In this document: piece after piece, positions 53,576 through 64,000 of the stretch | Layout of the letters: the number at the start of each line of letters is the position of its first letter | Numbering within the stretch: position 1 is the stretch's first letter | Source of the DNA: Phyllostachys edulis | Taxonomy: Eukaryota; Streptophyta; Magnoliopsida; Poales; Poaceae | DNA: 64,000 bases | Assembly: GCA_036346405.1 (NCBI GenBank) | Contig: CM070562.1 | Location: 66,926,195 to 66,990,194 of the forward strand | Reading direction: 5' to 3' | Notes under the pieces: generated by a model | Database searches by the model: none | Seen by the model: only the letters and a program-made list of their open reading frames with translations | What the model was told of the DNA's origin: nothing | Program-made: the position numbers and the translations under genes

Positions 53576-56500
53576 TGTAACGTCCCAAAATTTGGGTTTT
53601 CAAAAATCTTTTGAGTAGTTTAGGTCCCTGGAAAATTTCACCAATTTTAATTGATTTAATAAAGCTTAATTGGGAATTTTCTAAAATCAAAATATTTAAT
53701 CTGACTAGTCCAAACATCAATTTAAAGAAAATCAGTTTTAGTTGGATTCCTTGTGCTCCAAGGAATTTTTGTGTATTTTCTTGGATTTTTCTGATTTTAT
53801 TTGCTATTTATTTGACCTCTTTTGAATTTCCATCAATTTCTTAAATCGGAAATTCGATATTTATCCCTCTTCCTTCGTGGACCGAATTTGACTCGGCCCA
53901 CTTCTCCTTCCCTCTCCACTCGGCCCAGTCGCGACGCTTTCGCCCGGTTCACACCTCCTCCGGCCATGCCAAATTGACACCGTCTCCACGTCGCCAAAAC
54001 CCTAGCGTCGCTCTGCTTCGCTTGCGCCTTTTGCCCTCGTGCAACCGCCACTTGGGAGCGCCCACCTCCGCCGCCGCTTAAGCGCCTGCGCCTTGCAAGA
54101 CGCCTGCCGTGGCCGCAACCGACGCCGCTTTAACGCCAGACGCCACAGCATGCAGGCGTAGCGCCGCAACTGCTGCCACCTTGAAGTCCGCCCCAAGACG
54201 CTAGGGCGCCATAAACAGCCGCTCGATGGCGCCCGCCTCGCTGGTGACACCGCCCAGCGCCTAACCGCCACCGCCGACGCCGCCGCCAGCGCCGCCCTCG
54301 GTCATCTTCCTCGAGTCGGCCGCTCGTGTGTTCGCTCCGACGCCCTCGTCCGCCATCGTCCCGGATCAGGCTCCCGACCTCGATTCGCACCGCAGCGACC
54401 GCCCGAGCCATCTTCTCCAAGTCCGGTGCCGCACTGCCGCCCCCTCCACCGCCACCGGCACCGCGGTTCGCGAATCGCCGAGCCTTCACGCCGACCGCTT
54501 CCGTCTTCGGTGAACCCTTGTGCTCATTGAACTCATCATGGTAATCCCCAACCTTGTTCTTCACCATGCGCTTTGTTTGTTTTCCCGAGCTTGGTCAGAA
54601 CCGTGGTCGCCATGCTTGCTTGTCGCGTCCGCCAGATGTCCCCGACGCCGATGAGGCTTCGCTCACCTTCGCCCACCGTCGCCTTCCCCAAAGATCGCAG
54701 TAACGCCTCGTCTGTTCGACTCACGAGTCCGACCGATAGCCGCCGCCATGAAGGTCAACCGATAAGGCCATAGCCGCCACCTCCTCTCGTCTGCTCATGT
54801 TCATGTTGTTGATGCTTCTATTTTGTCCTGTGTGTATATACTCATCCGTTGGTTCTTGCAATGATGTGAGGCCAAAGATTATCTTTTCATTGTGTTATTT
54901 CTTTCTTCCAATTGCTTGCCATCTCCTCGTGACTGTGCAAGAATTGGCGCAGCTGCGTCCCTCTGCAGGCGCCTACCGTGTGGGCTCCGCCCAGCCTATC
55001 TCTCTCCCTCTTGTCTCTATGGCGATGGGTCCCGCGTTCCAGATCCGAAACCATATAGACTGGGTTCATCGTGAACCCATTCTATGACACCTAGTCCCCA
55101 CTTCTTTGCTCCCGCCGCCACGGTCTACCCAATGCCCTCATCCACTTCGGGACATGGTTGTAGCGTCGTCAACAAGTGAGCCGCCAGAGCCACCGTTCTT
55201 TTGTTCGGCCGCCGACGAGGACCGCTGCCCTTGCCGCCGCGTCCACGCCATCCGGTGGCCTCCGCCACAACCACAACTCCGGTGAGTCGAACGCCACCGA
55301 GCCACCGAACTCGGGTTGCCTCCGCTGTTCGTGCCACCACGCCACATGATCAACCACCGCCACGCCACCGCTTCATCGATCGCCACCTCGGCCCTTTGTC
55401 CTCCATGGTCGCCACGTTGTTGCCACATGCATGGCACATAGGTATCACCGCCACCTAAGCCGTCAACCTTACCCTAACCCTAACCTCGAACCTGTATGGA
55501 CAAGGTTCACCATAAGCCATGTCTATGCCACTTAAACCCCACCTATCAGCATGCTACCTTACCCCTGTGCATTGCCAACGCCACCTCACTACCATGTTGT
55601 CGCCGTGTCTTGTGCCACCTCGGTGACTATGGCCGTAGACACCTACATGTTCACAAACCCAAACCCTAGACTAAATCAGAGTAGACTTGACTCATGCGAA
55701 TCAAGTTGATGTCAAGCCGATCCGCGGTCGGTTGCCGTTTCTTTAAACCGGTTCACCGTGAACCAAGCCTATGACCTGTGAACCCCGCTTGCTAGCACGC
55801 TATTCCATGAACCCATTCCTCCATGCACCTTAAAACCCTAGATCGTGGACTTGGTCTATGGACCAATGGCCCACTTGTCATTCTCTTTACCTTATTTCTA
55901 GAATTATTGTAATTCTAGAAATTCAATTATCCAGTGGGTCCCACCTGTCATCCACTGTTCCTTTTTCAGAAATTCATCTAATTTCTGAACTTCAATTATC
56001 CTTTTGGTCCCACGTGTCATTCACTATCCTTGTCCTCTCTCACTTACCAGTGGACCCCACTTGTAAGTCTCCAATTCTAGTTAATGATTTAATCCGAAAG
56101 AATATTATTTGAATATTCTTTTCTCTCGCAACTTTATCATTTCTTGTGATTCTTTCGAGAGTCACATCCTTTCAATCCGAACTCCGATTGAGTTCATTCA
56201 AAGTCCTAATCCATACAATTTCAATATCCAGTTATCTGAGATTATTATTTAGTTATTTGGAGTTGTTGCTTTCTGTTATTTATTTGGTTTATTTACTTGT
56301 TTGCGAGTAGACATCGATACTGCGAGAAGTGCTGTTCAAGAAGGAGTAGAAAATCAAGGAAGTAGAAGATTAAAGTCTAAATAAGATCGTCATTACTAGC
56401 AAGGCAAGTTGTACCTTTGATCATATTGAATCCTAGTTTTCTAAAATTACTTTGATTCAAATTATCGCATTTACTTTAAGTATTTATTTAAATGCTTTTG

Positions 56501-57818
56501 GGTGTAGCTATTATCCCATTTGTTATATCCACCTTGTCTAATTGATATGCCATAATCTTTTGTCACCCTAGCTTGGTTATTTAATAGTTGGTATTATTGT
56601 AGCACCAACGTGGGTTGGTTAGATGCGATTAGATTGCTTAGCCATGCCACGAATCACCTTTTCATGTAATGTTGCAATTATCAACTTTACTAAGTGACTA
56701 TGGAACTATGTGATAAAACTGTGTGTACTGTGTGCTATTATGGCATGTGTTGCACTTAACCAACTGGGTGGGAAAAGATTTAGACTGAGGCAAGTGGTGG
56801 ATACTGTGTGAACTGGTGGAAACTGTGTGACATGGTGGCTGTGTGAATTGGTGGACTGTGTGATCTGTGTGGACAATAATCTGTGTGATCTGTGTGAATA
56901 ATAATCTGTGTGGCTGTGTGGTTTACTTGGCATGTGGAAGTCTTGCCTTGGTCAATTAAGGACTTCACCTTGTGCGCCATTGAATCCCAGAGCCTCAGAT
57001 TTACCACATATCTGCTTTGAGACAGGCCTAGCATAGTAAGATGAATTTTCGAAATGCTTTGTTGTGATCTACCGATCCAGCTTGATTACATCTTGTGGGT
57101 AAAGTGTACAAACTCTGCAGAGTGTTAAACAATCTATTGAATAGCAGCGTCATGATCATGGACAATGCTCGGGGATTTCACACTAGGGGTAGATTTTCAT
57201 AAAACTGTGTGGGAAGGGAGCTGTGTGGTTTAAATCATCCAGCTATGTGAATAATCTGTTTAGGCTATGTGTGTCTTTGTGAAATCAAACTGTTAAATTA
57301 TTACTGTCTATTTGTTTTACTTGCTTTCAATCTATTAATTGTATTCAATTGCAAATGTTGTATTTCTGCAAAATAACCACAGAATGCCATTCCTTTGGAA
57401 TAAGCCTGCATCTATAAATTGCATTTCTGTGGTATGACTTGCGAGTACGGTGTGTACTCACGCTTGCTTTGACGAATCAAGCAGAAGTGAAGGAATCGCC
57501 AGTCAACAAAGTCTACTTCAAGGATCGTGGAGGACTAGGTCACGCACCCCAGCCGATTGCCTGTGGGCATATGGATGGGCTTCACTGGAGTTATCCCGTT
57601 TCGTTCTGCTGCAGCTTCATTGAGCTTTTTGCCTTTTGAGGCATTAATTGTAAGCTTTGACCTTAAGGTCTTTACTCTGATGTTTATTGTATTTGCCTAT
57701 TTATTAGTTATCTTTGTATATGGAATTGATATTTCACTGATGTTGTCACTGTGTGCACTAAGCGTGATCTGGACTAGTGCAAGATATACAGAGGGTCGAG
57801 TGTAATTTGGTCCCGACA
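53576..57818 (+). mobile_element. Probable solo LTR of 4.2 kb, plus orientation (LTR2)
   Basis: It starts TGTAACGTCCCAAAATTTGG and ends TTTGGTCCCGACA, with GTCTC on both sides, and is inserted in the TNP2 reading frame. A GC-rich leader (53870-55460) gives many Pro/Ala-rich frames that are compositional. The 3' part (56090-57818) aligns with 8690-10508. No retroelement protein is present, so it is best read as a solo LTR; a non-autonomous element without LTR-flanked body is the alternative. Confidence 0.82.
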
Positions 57819-57823
57819 GTCTC
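57819..57823. repeat. Target-site duplication GTCTC, right copy (LTR2)
   Basis: Matches 53571-53575. Confidence 0.92.
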
Positions 57824-58892
57824 CTAGCGGACATCCTTCACGAGGCAAGCGTGTTGCCCAAAGACCACCTATCAAGCAAAGAAGGTTATTTGTCCATTGG
57901 GAATGGAAGTAGAAAGAATACATGCATGTCCGAACGATTGTGTCCTCTCTAGTAAAGAGTATGCAGACATGCATGTATGTCCTGTGCAAAGCATCCGATA
58001 CAAGCGTCGAGAATCTTGCTAAGGTGAAGCAAGGACCTCCGCTAAGATGTTGTAGTATCGCTGTGATCCCACGTTTGAAGCGTTTATTTGCGAACCCAAA
58101 GGAGGCAAGATTGCTGCGTTGGCACTCAAATGAGCGTAAGAGAGATGGAAAGCTAAGACACCTGCCGATTACGCCCGGTGGAGAAACTTCGATCGAGTTG
58201 AAGAGTTCGGTGCGAACCGAGGAACATAAGGTTAGGGTTGAGTACGGATGGAATGAATCCTTTCGGTAACATGAGCGGCCGACATAGTACCGCCCGTGAA
58301 TCTATGTATGTACAACCTTCCTCCTTGGTACGTGTATGAAGCGGAAGCACATTTTGATGTCACTACTTATCTAAGGGCGAAGCAACCCAGGAATGATATT
58401 GATGTATACCTAGCACCATTCTTTGGAAGATCTTGTGACACTTTGTGGAGCGAAGAATGCAGGTATGGGATGCGCATAAAGCGAGAGAATTTCACTTCTG
58501 CGCCATGTTGTTACGCACCATCAATGATTTTTCTACCCTTGGTAACCTGTCAAGCTTGATACAAAAGGAGCCAAAGCCCGCCCACACCGCTTAGATGCTA
58601 CGGAGAGTGTATGGTTTGAACAACTCGTAAAATTGTGTATATCGTCACCGTAGGTTCCTTCCCGAGAGCCACCCATACCGCAAGATGAAAAAACAATTCG
58701 ATTTAAAATAAGGAGAACGATTCACTCAAGGGCTTTTAGCGGAAAGAGGTCTATGATATGGTTAAGGATATCGATGTTGTGCTTGGGAAGGGACGTAAAT
58801 TAAGAACCCGTGAGAAGAACATCCGAAGAAGCGGTCAATTTTAGGGACTTGCCTTATTGAGAGCACTTAGAAGTTCGCCCTTTGCATCGACG

Positions 58893-59360
58893 TCATGCAC
58901 GTGAGAAGAATGTATGTGATAGCTTGATTGGTCTCTTGCTGAACATTAGTGGCAAAACAAAGGATGGTGTTAACGCACGGCGTGACTTGTAGTCCAAGTG
59001 ACGGCAAGCCTCCTGGAGACGTGCAACGTCGTTTTGGAGGACCACGTCGACGACGCGGTAAACTCGCTGAAAGTGAGAGATCACCCGAAGACACGGCGGA
59101 GAAGGATGTCAAGACGGCGGAAGGTGGCCGTCACCCGCTCCGGCAGATTCTTGGACAGAGGAGTGAAGATATTGTTGAAATAGTGTTCTTCCGCAGCACG
59201 GTTCAACGTACAGCGAGAGAGGTGCGTGTACAGTGCGGCTAGGTAGGCCATCAATGCCGGCGACAAGGAAACAGAGGAGGCAACCATTTCTGTTTTTGTG
59301 GAGAAAGGGGATCAAGGAGGTTGTGTGAAATACATTGTAGAAGGGGACATCTATTTATAG
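58893..59360 (-). pseudogene. Small leftward gene with own TATA box, frameshifted
   Basis: On the - strand CTATAAATAG (59351-59360) is followed 64 bp later by ATG at 59287. It opens a 68-codon frame that begins MVASSVSLSPALMAYLAAL and includes EHYFNNIFTPLSKNLPERV. A one-base shift near 59083 leads into a second frame (SHFQRVYRVVDVVLQNDV, RLQEACRHLDYK) that ends antisense to TNP2 at 58893. I do not recognise the protein. It starts between TNP2 and the internal array, pointing away from the array. It may be an exon of an element-borne gene or a captured host fragment. Confidence 0.35.
59351..59360 (-). promoter_or_regulatory. TATA box facing left
   Basis: CTATAAATAG on the - strand, a strong plant TATA match, 64 bp upstream of the ATG at 59287. 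Confidence 0.5.
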
Positions 59361-59512
59361 AACAAGTTCGATCTAAAGCCGGAGCGGGAGACGAAGAGAT
59401 ATTTGGGGAGCTGTAGCAACGTTGGAAAATAAAGAGACGAAGCCGTGTGATCGTGAGACGAAGAGACACACGCGGGAAAATGAAGAGACTTGTTGTTCAT
59501 TTCTCACTAGGA

Positions 59513-59680
59513 GATATATCACAGACGGTTTTCTAATAGAACCGTCTGTGATAAGGATATCACAGACGGTTTTCAAATAGAATCGTCTGCGATAAGGATA
59601 TCACAGACGATTTTCTACAAGAACCGTCTGTGATATGGAACATATCACAAACGGTTCTTTAATAGAACCGTCTGTGATAT
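59513..59680. repeat. Internal CACTA inverted-repeat array
   Basis: Four units ATCACAGACGGTT, 6-8 spacer bases, AACCGTCTGTGAT, the same motif as at 47331-47680. CACTAG at 59505-59510 precedes it but does not continue as a normal CACTA end. Confidence 0.88.
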
Positions 59681-59682
59681 AC

Positions 59683-59693
59683 TTTTTATAAGG
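59683..59693 (+). promoter_or_regulatory. TATA box facing right (second CACTA gene)
   Basis: TTTTTATAAGG directly follows the array and is followed by a CCGCC- and CT-rich leader (59700-60120), as at the left end of the element. Confidence 0.55.
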
Positions 59694-59699
59694 CGGGAA

Positions 59700-61764
59700 C
59701 CGCTAGGGTTTTGCTCTCACTCGTCACTTCCTCTCCCGCGCCCCTTAGGCTCTCGCGCGCTCGTTCGCCTCCTCTAGGGTTTAGGGCTCGCCCGTTCACC
59801 GCCGACTACGACCTCAGCGCCTTCGACCTCGGTGCCGCCGCCCCCCGACCTCGACGCCCCCATTCACCTCCCCGGCCGTAAGCCCCAACGCCGCCTCCAG
59901 GCCTCGGCCGCCGCCCCTAATATCGACGACACAGACCGTCCTCCTCCTGTCGGCGTCCCGCCTCTGACTGCCTCCTCCCACTGCTGTCCTCCTCCCGTGT
60001 CGGCCTCCTCCCCTCTGACCGGCCTTCTCCCGTCGTCCTCCTCCCGTGTCGGCCTCCTCCCTGCACCTCCCTCCTCCCCGTCGGCCTCCTCCCCTGACCT
60101 CCTCCTCCTGCACTGTGAGTTCTTGTGCGGCATCATCTCTGTGAGTATTGCTCCTCTGTGGCGATTCGGTTGATCTTTGCATATATATATTTGCGGTGCT
60201 AGTTGATACCTTGATCTCATTAGTTACGATTTACGAATCTAATCTTGAAGATATTACAAATTGATCGATGGGCTTTGTTGACATGCTCTGTGATGAACTC
60301 GCATCTTATCTTGAGATTGAATGTGATAGTTAGTTCATACTTGAGCTCTATTGTATTACTTGCTACTGTCAATGTGATGTACTCTTAATTGGTTACTTTC
60401 GGTTGAAAGCTTGTTATTCTGATTCTTCTGGTTCATTTGATCTCTAGCATTTGAAGTGGATACTATTATGTCAGCCAATCAGCTTTATCACTGAACCTGT
60501 GTCTTCATGTTCAGTTCTATTGAGAGTATTCAGTTTTTGTTGGTAATCTAATGACTAGTTTGTGATTCTTCTAGTAGTCTCAGATGCCCTCTCGCAGACC
60601 TTCTCCCCGGCTGCGTCCTCCTCCCCGTGTCGGCCTCCTCCCCTGCACCTCCCTCCTCCCCACGTCGGCCTCCTCTGTTTGATTGGAAGTTTAATCTGTT
60701 TAGCTAACGAGCTGAGATCATTTGACAGCTTAAGCAAAGTATTGTTTAGAGCTCATAGTTTGAATTTATATTATCATATTCATTTAATGAAGAGTATAGA
60801 CAATAGGATTGAGATGGTAAAGACTTGTTCTTTAGCTACTCTCCTTCTGAGAGAACATAATATCATCAATCAATATGTTGGAATAGTGTCTGTGCACTGT
60901 TAATCTCTAGACCTTTTATTGGCTGAGAGTTTAATCTAGAAAGAAAGTTTTACTTGATTATATTTTGTTTCTATGTCTTCATTAAAGGCTAGTCTTCTGT
61001 ACATGAAGCATTAAACCTTTGCTTAGCATTTTCTTTGACGATCCTGACACACTTGAGTGTACCTTAAGCTTCATGCCAATCCTCCATGACACGAAGCAAA
61101 TGGTACACTCCAAATGTCGGGCTCGATGAAGTAGGCTCGAGCAAAGATAGGCTCGAACAAAAGATTTGTATCACTAGTTTCTATCTATACTGAAGATCAC
61201 AAGAGAAGTCGGTGGATTAAGGAGTGTTAGGAGTATTAAAATAGGAGCGAGGAGGCGGCAAGCCCTCTGAGATTAAACCTTTGCTTAGTATTTCCTTAAA
61301 TCGATCTCGACACACTTGAGTGTACCTTTGTTTTATGCCGTCCTCCACGGCATAAAAAAATGGTACACTCGAAAGGTGTCGACCTCGATAAGTAGGCTCG
61401 AGCAAATATGGGCTTAGGCAAAGTTTTACTTGATTCTATTTTGTTTCTATGTCTTCATTAAAGGCTAGTCTTACGTACATGAAGCATTAAATCTTTGCTT
61501 AGCATTTCCTTAGAAAAGCCGGTGGATTAAGGAATGTTAGTAGTCCATGTATGAGCTCATTCAACTTTTCATTTGCCATCTTGATCTCTATAGTCAACCT
61601 CTGTACTTCTTCCTGAGATTAATTGTTTCATATTTATGTTGGAATTAATTATGATTATTTGCTAATATTGCACATGTTGAGCATATTATTAAGTTTAAAT
61701 GTATATGTTAATTTGGGACACTTGCAATCCATTTTATTGCATATGTAACTTATATAGATAGCAA
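59700..61764 (+). other. Leader and large intron of the second CACTA gene
   Basis: The GC-rich leader ends at a donor-like GTGAGT (60115). The AT-rich intron-like part contains a second copy of a leader piece (60590-60670, matching 60010-60080) and direct repeats (60950-61540). No separate gene is supported. Confidence 0.5.
60950..61540 (+). repeat. Direct repeats in the CACTA intron
   Basis: TTCTATGTCTTCATTAAAGG and ACATGAAGCATTAAA blocks at 60969-61030 return at 61447-61510. CACACTTGAGTGTACC and AGTAGGCTCGAGCAAA blocks at 61049-61150 return at 61311-61410. It is a nested duplication. Confidence 0.8.
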
Positions 61765-64000
61765 GTGTTTAGATGGCGAGACACCGCCACCGACACCACA
61801 GATGGAAGAGGCGCCGACGAGGTCGCCACACCGACGCCGCAAATGGAAGAGGCGCCGACGAGGCCGCCGTCACCGTCGACGATAATGACACGGAAGCGAG
61901 ATGGCAGAGGACAATCGAAAATACCTGCGGGCCGACCGGTCATCACGGAGGTCAATGACTTTGGGGTCCCTCTGAGTCCCAAGAGATCAGCGGCGAGATT
62001 CCGGACCATCTGCGGGATACTTGGAAGGGAACGGGTCCCCATCACCACAACAAGGCGGAAGGACCTGACGAAACAAGCGAAAGGCACGCTGTGGACAGAA
62101 CTTTCAGAGAAGTTCACTATTCCAGAAGCAGACGTGGCATGCGTGCGACGGACGGCGATGCTCACGATGGATAAATCGTGGAGGACCTTCAAGAGCATTC
62201 TTGTCACGAAGTACATGAACACGGGTCAAACGCCCTTCGCGAAGTATAGATTCTTGACGCGGGAAGCATGGGACACCTTTGTGGCTATGAAAATGACGGT
62301 CGAATTTAAGGAGCAAAGTGCGGCGCACAAAGCTCTCCAGACACGAAAAACTCACCCGCACGGACTTCGGCCTTTGGGTACACGGGTAAATATGAGGAAT
62401 GGGCGTGAGGAGGAGAACGCAACCGGCCATTTCACGATATCACGCACTCGCGTTCCCTAAAATGGTTAAGCGAGGCAAAAGTCTCGTCTTGAGCAACATC
62501 TCTTTCACAAACCCTAGAGACCGGGAAGTGTCCTAGCGTGTGGTAAATATGTCGAACTACCTAGTTAATAAGTCCATAACTTCATAGTGTCTATAATAAC
62601 ATGATGACCTCTTACAACAGGACTTGATCGCCCAAGCTTTCCAAGGCTCCTTCCATCTGAGCGAGGAGAAGGATATACTATCTACGACCTTGGAAAACAA
62701 GGAGCACCGGTCGCACGCGAGGCCTTGGGGTTAACGTGCCTTGGAGTGATGGATTCACGGACGACTCATCGCGTATAGGAGTAGGAAGAGATCCAAGGCG
62801 AAGCACGACGATCGGTTGGTACATATGATTACTAACAAATTTGAAGAAAAGATAGCGAGATTGCGAGGACCAAATGAATCAACTCTGAGCCAGCAATGCA
62901 TAAGCCGCCCAGATTAATTTGGGAGCCGCCCTCCTCGACATCGAATGGCGTCGCGTCGCGCATAATTTCGAACATGACGACGTCCGATTACCGATAGACG
63001 ACATCAAGGTAGCGTACATCTATGGAATGCACCAAAGATAGACCTATAGGACACCTTAGCTAATTGCGTATCGTTTTGTAGGAGCCGACGCTCTGCAAGC
63101 TCCAAGTGAGGATGGATGGGTCCTTTATATTGAGGTTTGCGAGGGATGGTGTATCCATACGAGGAAGGGCGGTCTGACGCGGTGCCGGTATGCGAGTTAC
63201 ACCAGGTCAGTGGATATGGTACATGGCAATTTCCTAGCCGTCCCGCCGAAGATTTGCCCGAACGAAGAGATCATAACACTAGGGGATGTCGTCCACTCTT
63301 TTATCCAGTGGCCCAAGAAGGACATCTTCCTGGACCTAGCGATCTTGCGATCCGACACGACCATTCCTCTCCAGCGGACCCTCGATGACTCCACCTCATG
63401 TTTAGCCTCGAGGGCCACCTCTTGATTCCGTGGAGAAGACAGAAGGAACAAAAAAAGCGTGCCATCAGATCGATTCCCGAGTCGTCTCACAAGAAGACGC
63501 TGCCAATCGCTAAGGCCAAATCGAAATCGACGAACGTTAAGGCGTCTCTCAAGTCCGGGAAGTCCGCGATATCCGGAACTACATCATTGAAAACCGTTGT
63601 GCTCACGCAGATAATAATGCCGGATATGCTTGTCGGGCTTTGCATGCACGGTACTTGGAGAAGACCCAAAAGAAGGGGTGCGATCTTCGGAATCACCGTC
63701 GGAACACGAGGAGAAGCATTTCTTCAGCGGGGCGAGGTACTTCATCGTGGGCTTCAGCGACTTATATGACCTATTCAACCTCGTTGGCCTCGGCGCCGCT
63801 TCTACGATGTTGGACACTGTAAGTGCGTACAATCAAGTTCTACATTCATGTAATACCGATAAATAAGATACATGATGAAAAATGTCCGGGAATGGAAAGA
63901 ACCGGTGGGTTTCCTCGACCCACATGTGGTATCGTTGCAAACCATCCAAGCAGACTCGTCCTTCGATAGAAATACATAACGAGGTCATTGCTTCGTCGGA
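61765..64000 (+). pseudogene. Second CACTA gene (PF03004-like, C-terminal domain), open at right edge
   Basis: The first long frame (61765-62460; no ATG in this frame at its start, so probably a splice acceptor near 61772) has IPAGRPVITEVNDFGVPLSP, KAKGTLWTEL-type sequence, FTIPEAD, SWRTFKSILVTKYM and REAWDTFVAMK. This matches the plant transposase domain of the Ptta/En/Spm family. A shift near 62385 breaks it. From about 63060, QAPSEDGWVLY, GNFLAVPPKICPNEEIITLG and HFFSGARYFIVGFSDLYDLF follow. The last of these is the stretch that in related proteins leads into a Ulp1-like peptidase. The region 62460-63060 is decayed, and the gene continues past 64000. These proteins act with TNP2 at subterminal repeats. 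Confidence 0.75.
61790..61876 (+). repeat. 43-bp coding tandem duplication
   Basis: The unit with CAGATGGAAGAGGCGCCGAC (61800-61840) is repeated at 61843-61876. The two copies are not in the same frame, so each frame reads the Pro-Thr-Pro-Gln-Met-Glu-Glu peptide once and a basic Arg-rich peptide once. Confidence 0.75.

Larger units (their letters stand above)
53037..58990 (+). pseudogene. CACTA TNP2-type transposase, split by LTR2
   Basis: The first part (53037-53575) reads MYGVNRVSQEYINGVVAF, an intron-like gap with acceptor GCGCAG, then AHLIQGFQKGYTCWTNHGE, YSEREFCKFEGLRED and LLKLKASNGWSDKSF. The second part (57824-58990) reads LADILHEASVLPKDHL, RLKRLFANPKEARLLRW, PGNDIDVYLAP and SHPYRKMKKQFD, and ends with GTCLIES and CIDVMHVR. 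This is the order of plant TNP2 (Transposase_21-type) proteins, which cut CACTA ends. Omitting LTR2 and one GTCTC copy leaves the frame unshifted at the junction. Many stops and shifts follow. The protein ends near 58990, before the usual C-terminal third. Confidence 0.88.
47299..64000 (+). mobile_element. CACTA (En/Spm-type) transposon, runs off the right edge
   Basis: The left end is CATTACTACAAAACAGGC, a one-base change from the CACTACTACAAAA end typical of grass CACTA elements. It is followed by an inverted-repeat array (47331-47680), a TATA box (47691) and, after two nested LTRs are discounted, a TNP2-type transposase (53037-58990). A second transposon gene follows (61765 to window end). 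The right terminus is not in the window. It may instead be two adjacent CACTA elements meeting near 59000-59500; see the findings. Confidence 0.75.

Noticed and set aside
53833..55460. Ala/Arg/Pro-rich frames on both strands, up to 145 codons
   Set aside because: They lie in the GC-rich leader of LTR2, change frame freely and show no domain.
59832..60220. Overlapping 113-122-codon frames rich in Pro/Ser or Gly/Arg
   Set aside because: Compositional readings of the CT-rich CACTA leader on both strands.

Overview
This window is plant nuclear DNA, most probably from rice (Oryza) or a close relative. The evidence is the type of transposable elements (Copia and Gypsy-like LTR elements, MULE, CACTA, hAT, PIF/Harbinger and Stowaway-like elements), GT-AG introns, GC-rich grass exons, and one gene that closely resembles rice DAO (dioxygenase for auxin oxidation). 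I see no rRNA or tRNA gene, CRISPR array or prokaryotic operon. Most open frames are short and are shadows or fragments of degenerate transposons. Species assignment is inference; the element structures are read directly from the sequence.

Layout. 1-6512: an old + strand Copia element, split at its protease by a complete but decayed - strand Copia (1142-6112) with matching LTRs and a perfect 5-bp target duplication. 6513-10508: two Gypsy-type LTR pieces in opposite orientation. 10509-about 18060: a large + strand Copia with a 1.5-kb 5' LTR, PBS and full gag-pol order, broken by many stops and lacking a detectable 3' LTR. 18730-19698: an LTR-like block. 19739-25500: tandem and long direct duplications of unrecognised low-copy DNA plus small MITEs. 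25543-27217: a PIF/Harbinger-like element carrying a kinase-like gene scrap and a nested MITE. 27800-31818: a Gypsy LTR, then a - strand Gypsy element with gag and protease but no recognisable pol. 32160-33790: a MULE transposase remnant followed by a GRF-zinc-finger-like reading frame. 34903-35540: a hAT remnant. 36120-39200: a second set of direct repeats, a foldback structure and MITE-like copies.

39542-40612 (- strand) is the one apparently intact host gene: a three-exon, 300-residue 2-oxoglutarate/Fe(II) dioxygenase of the DAO type. At 41585-43225 there are terminal exons of an unknown membrane protein, whose last intron holds a Helitron-like element with GTTGCAAC tandem repeats.

44500-64000 is a deep nest: a MULE transposase (-) cut by a Gypsy-like LTR (45915), which is cut by a CACTA element (47299 to beyond the window), which is itself cut by two probable solo LTRs of 4.2-4.5 kb (48380-52844, TSD GTTAT; 53576-57818, TSD GTCTC). 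The CACTA carries a decayed TNP2-type transposase and a second PF03004-like gene that runs off the right edge. The inverted-repeat array of its left end recurs inside the element between two divergent TATA boxes.

The genes do not form a working pathway, apart from the DAO-like gene (predicted to inactivate auxin). The rest records successive insertions whose order can be read from the target duplications. The least explained signals are a six-copy non-coding repeat of about 130 bp spread over 20.8-38.4 kb, and the internal CACTA regulatory array.
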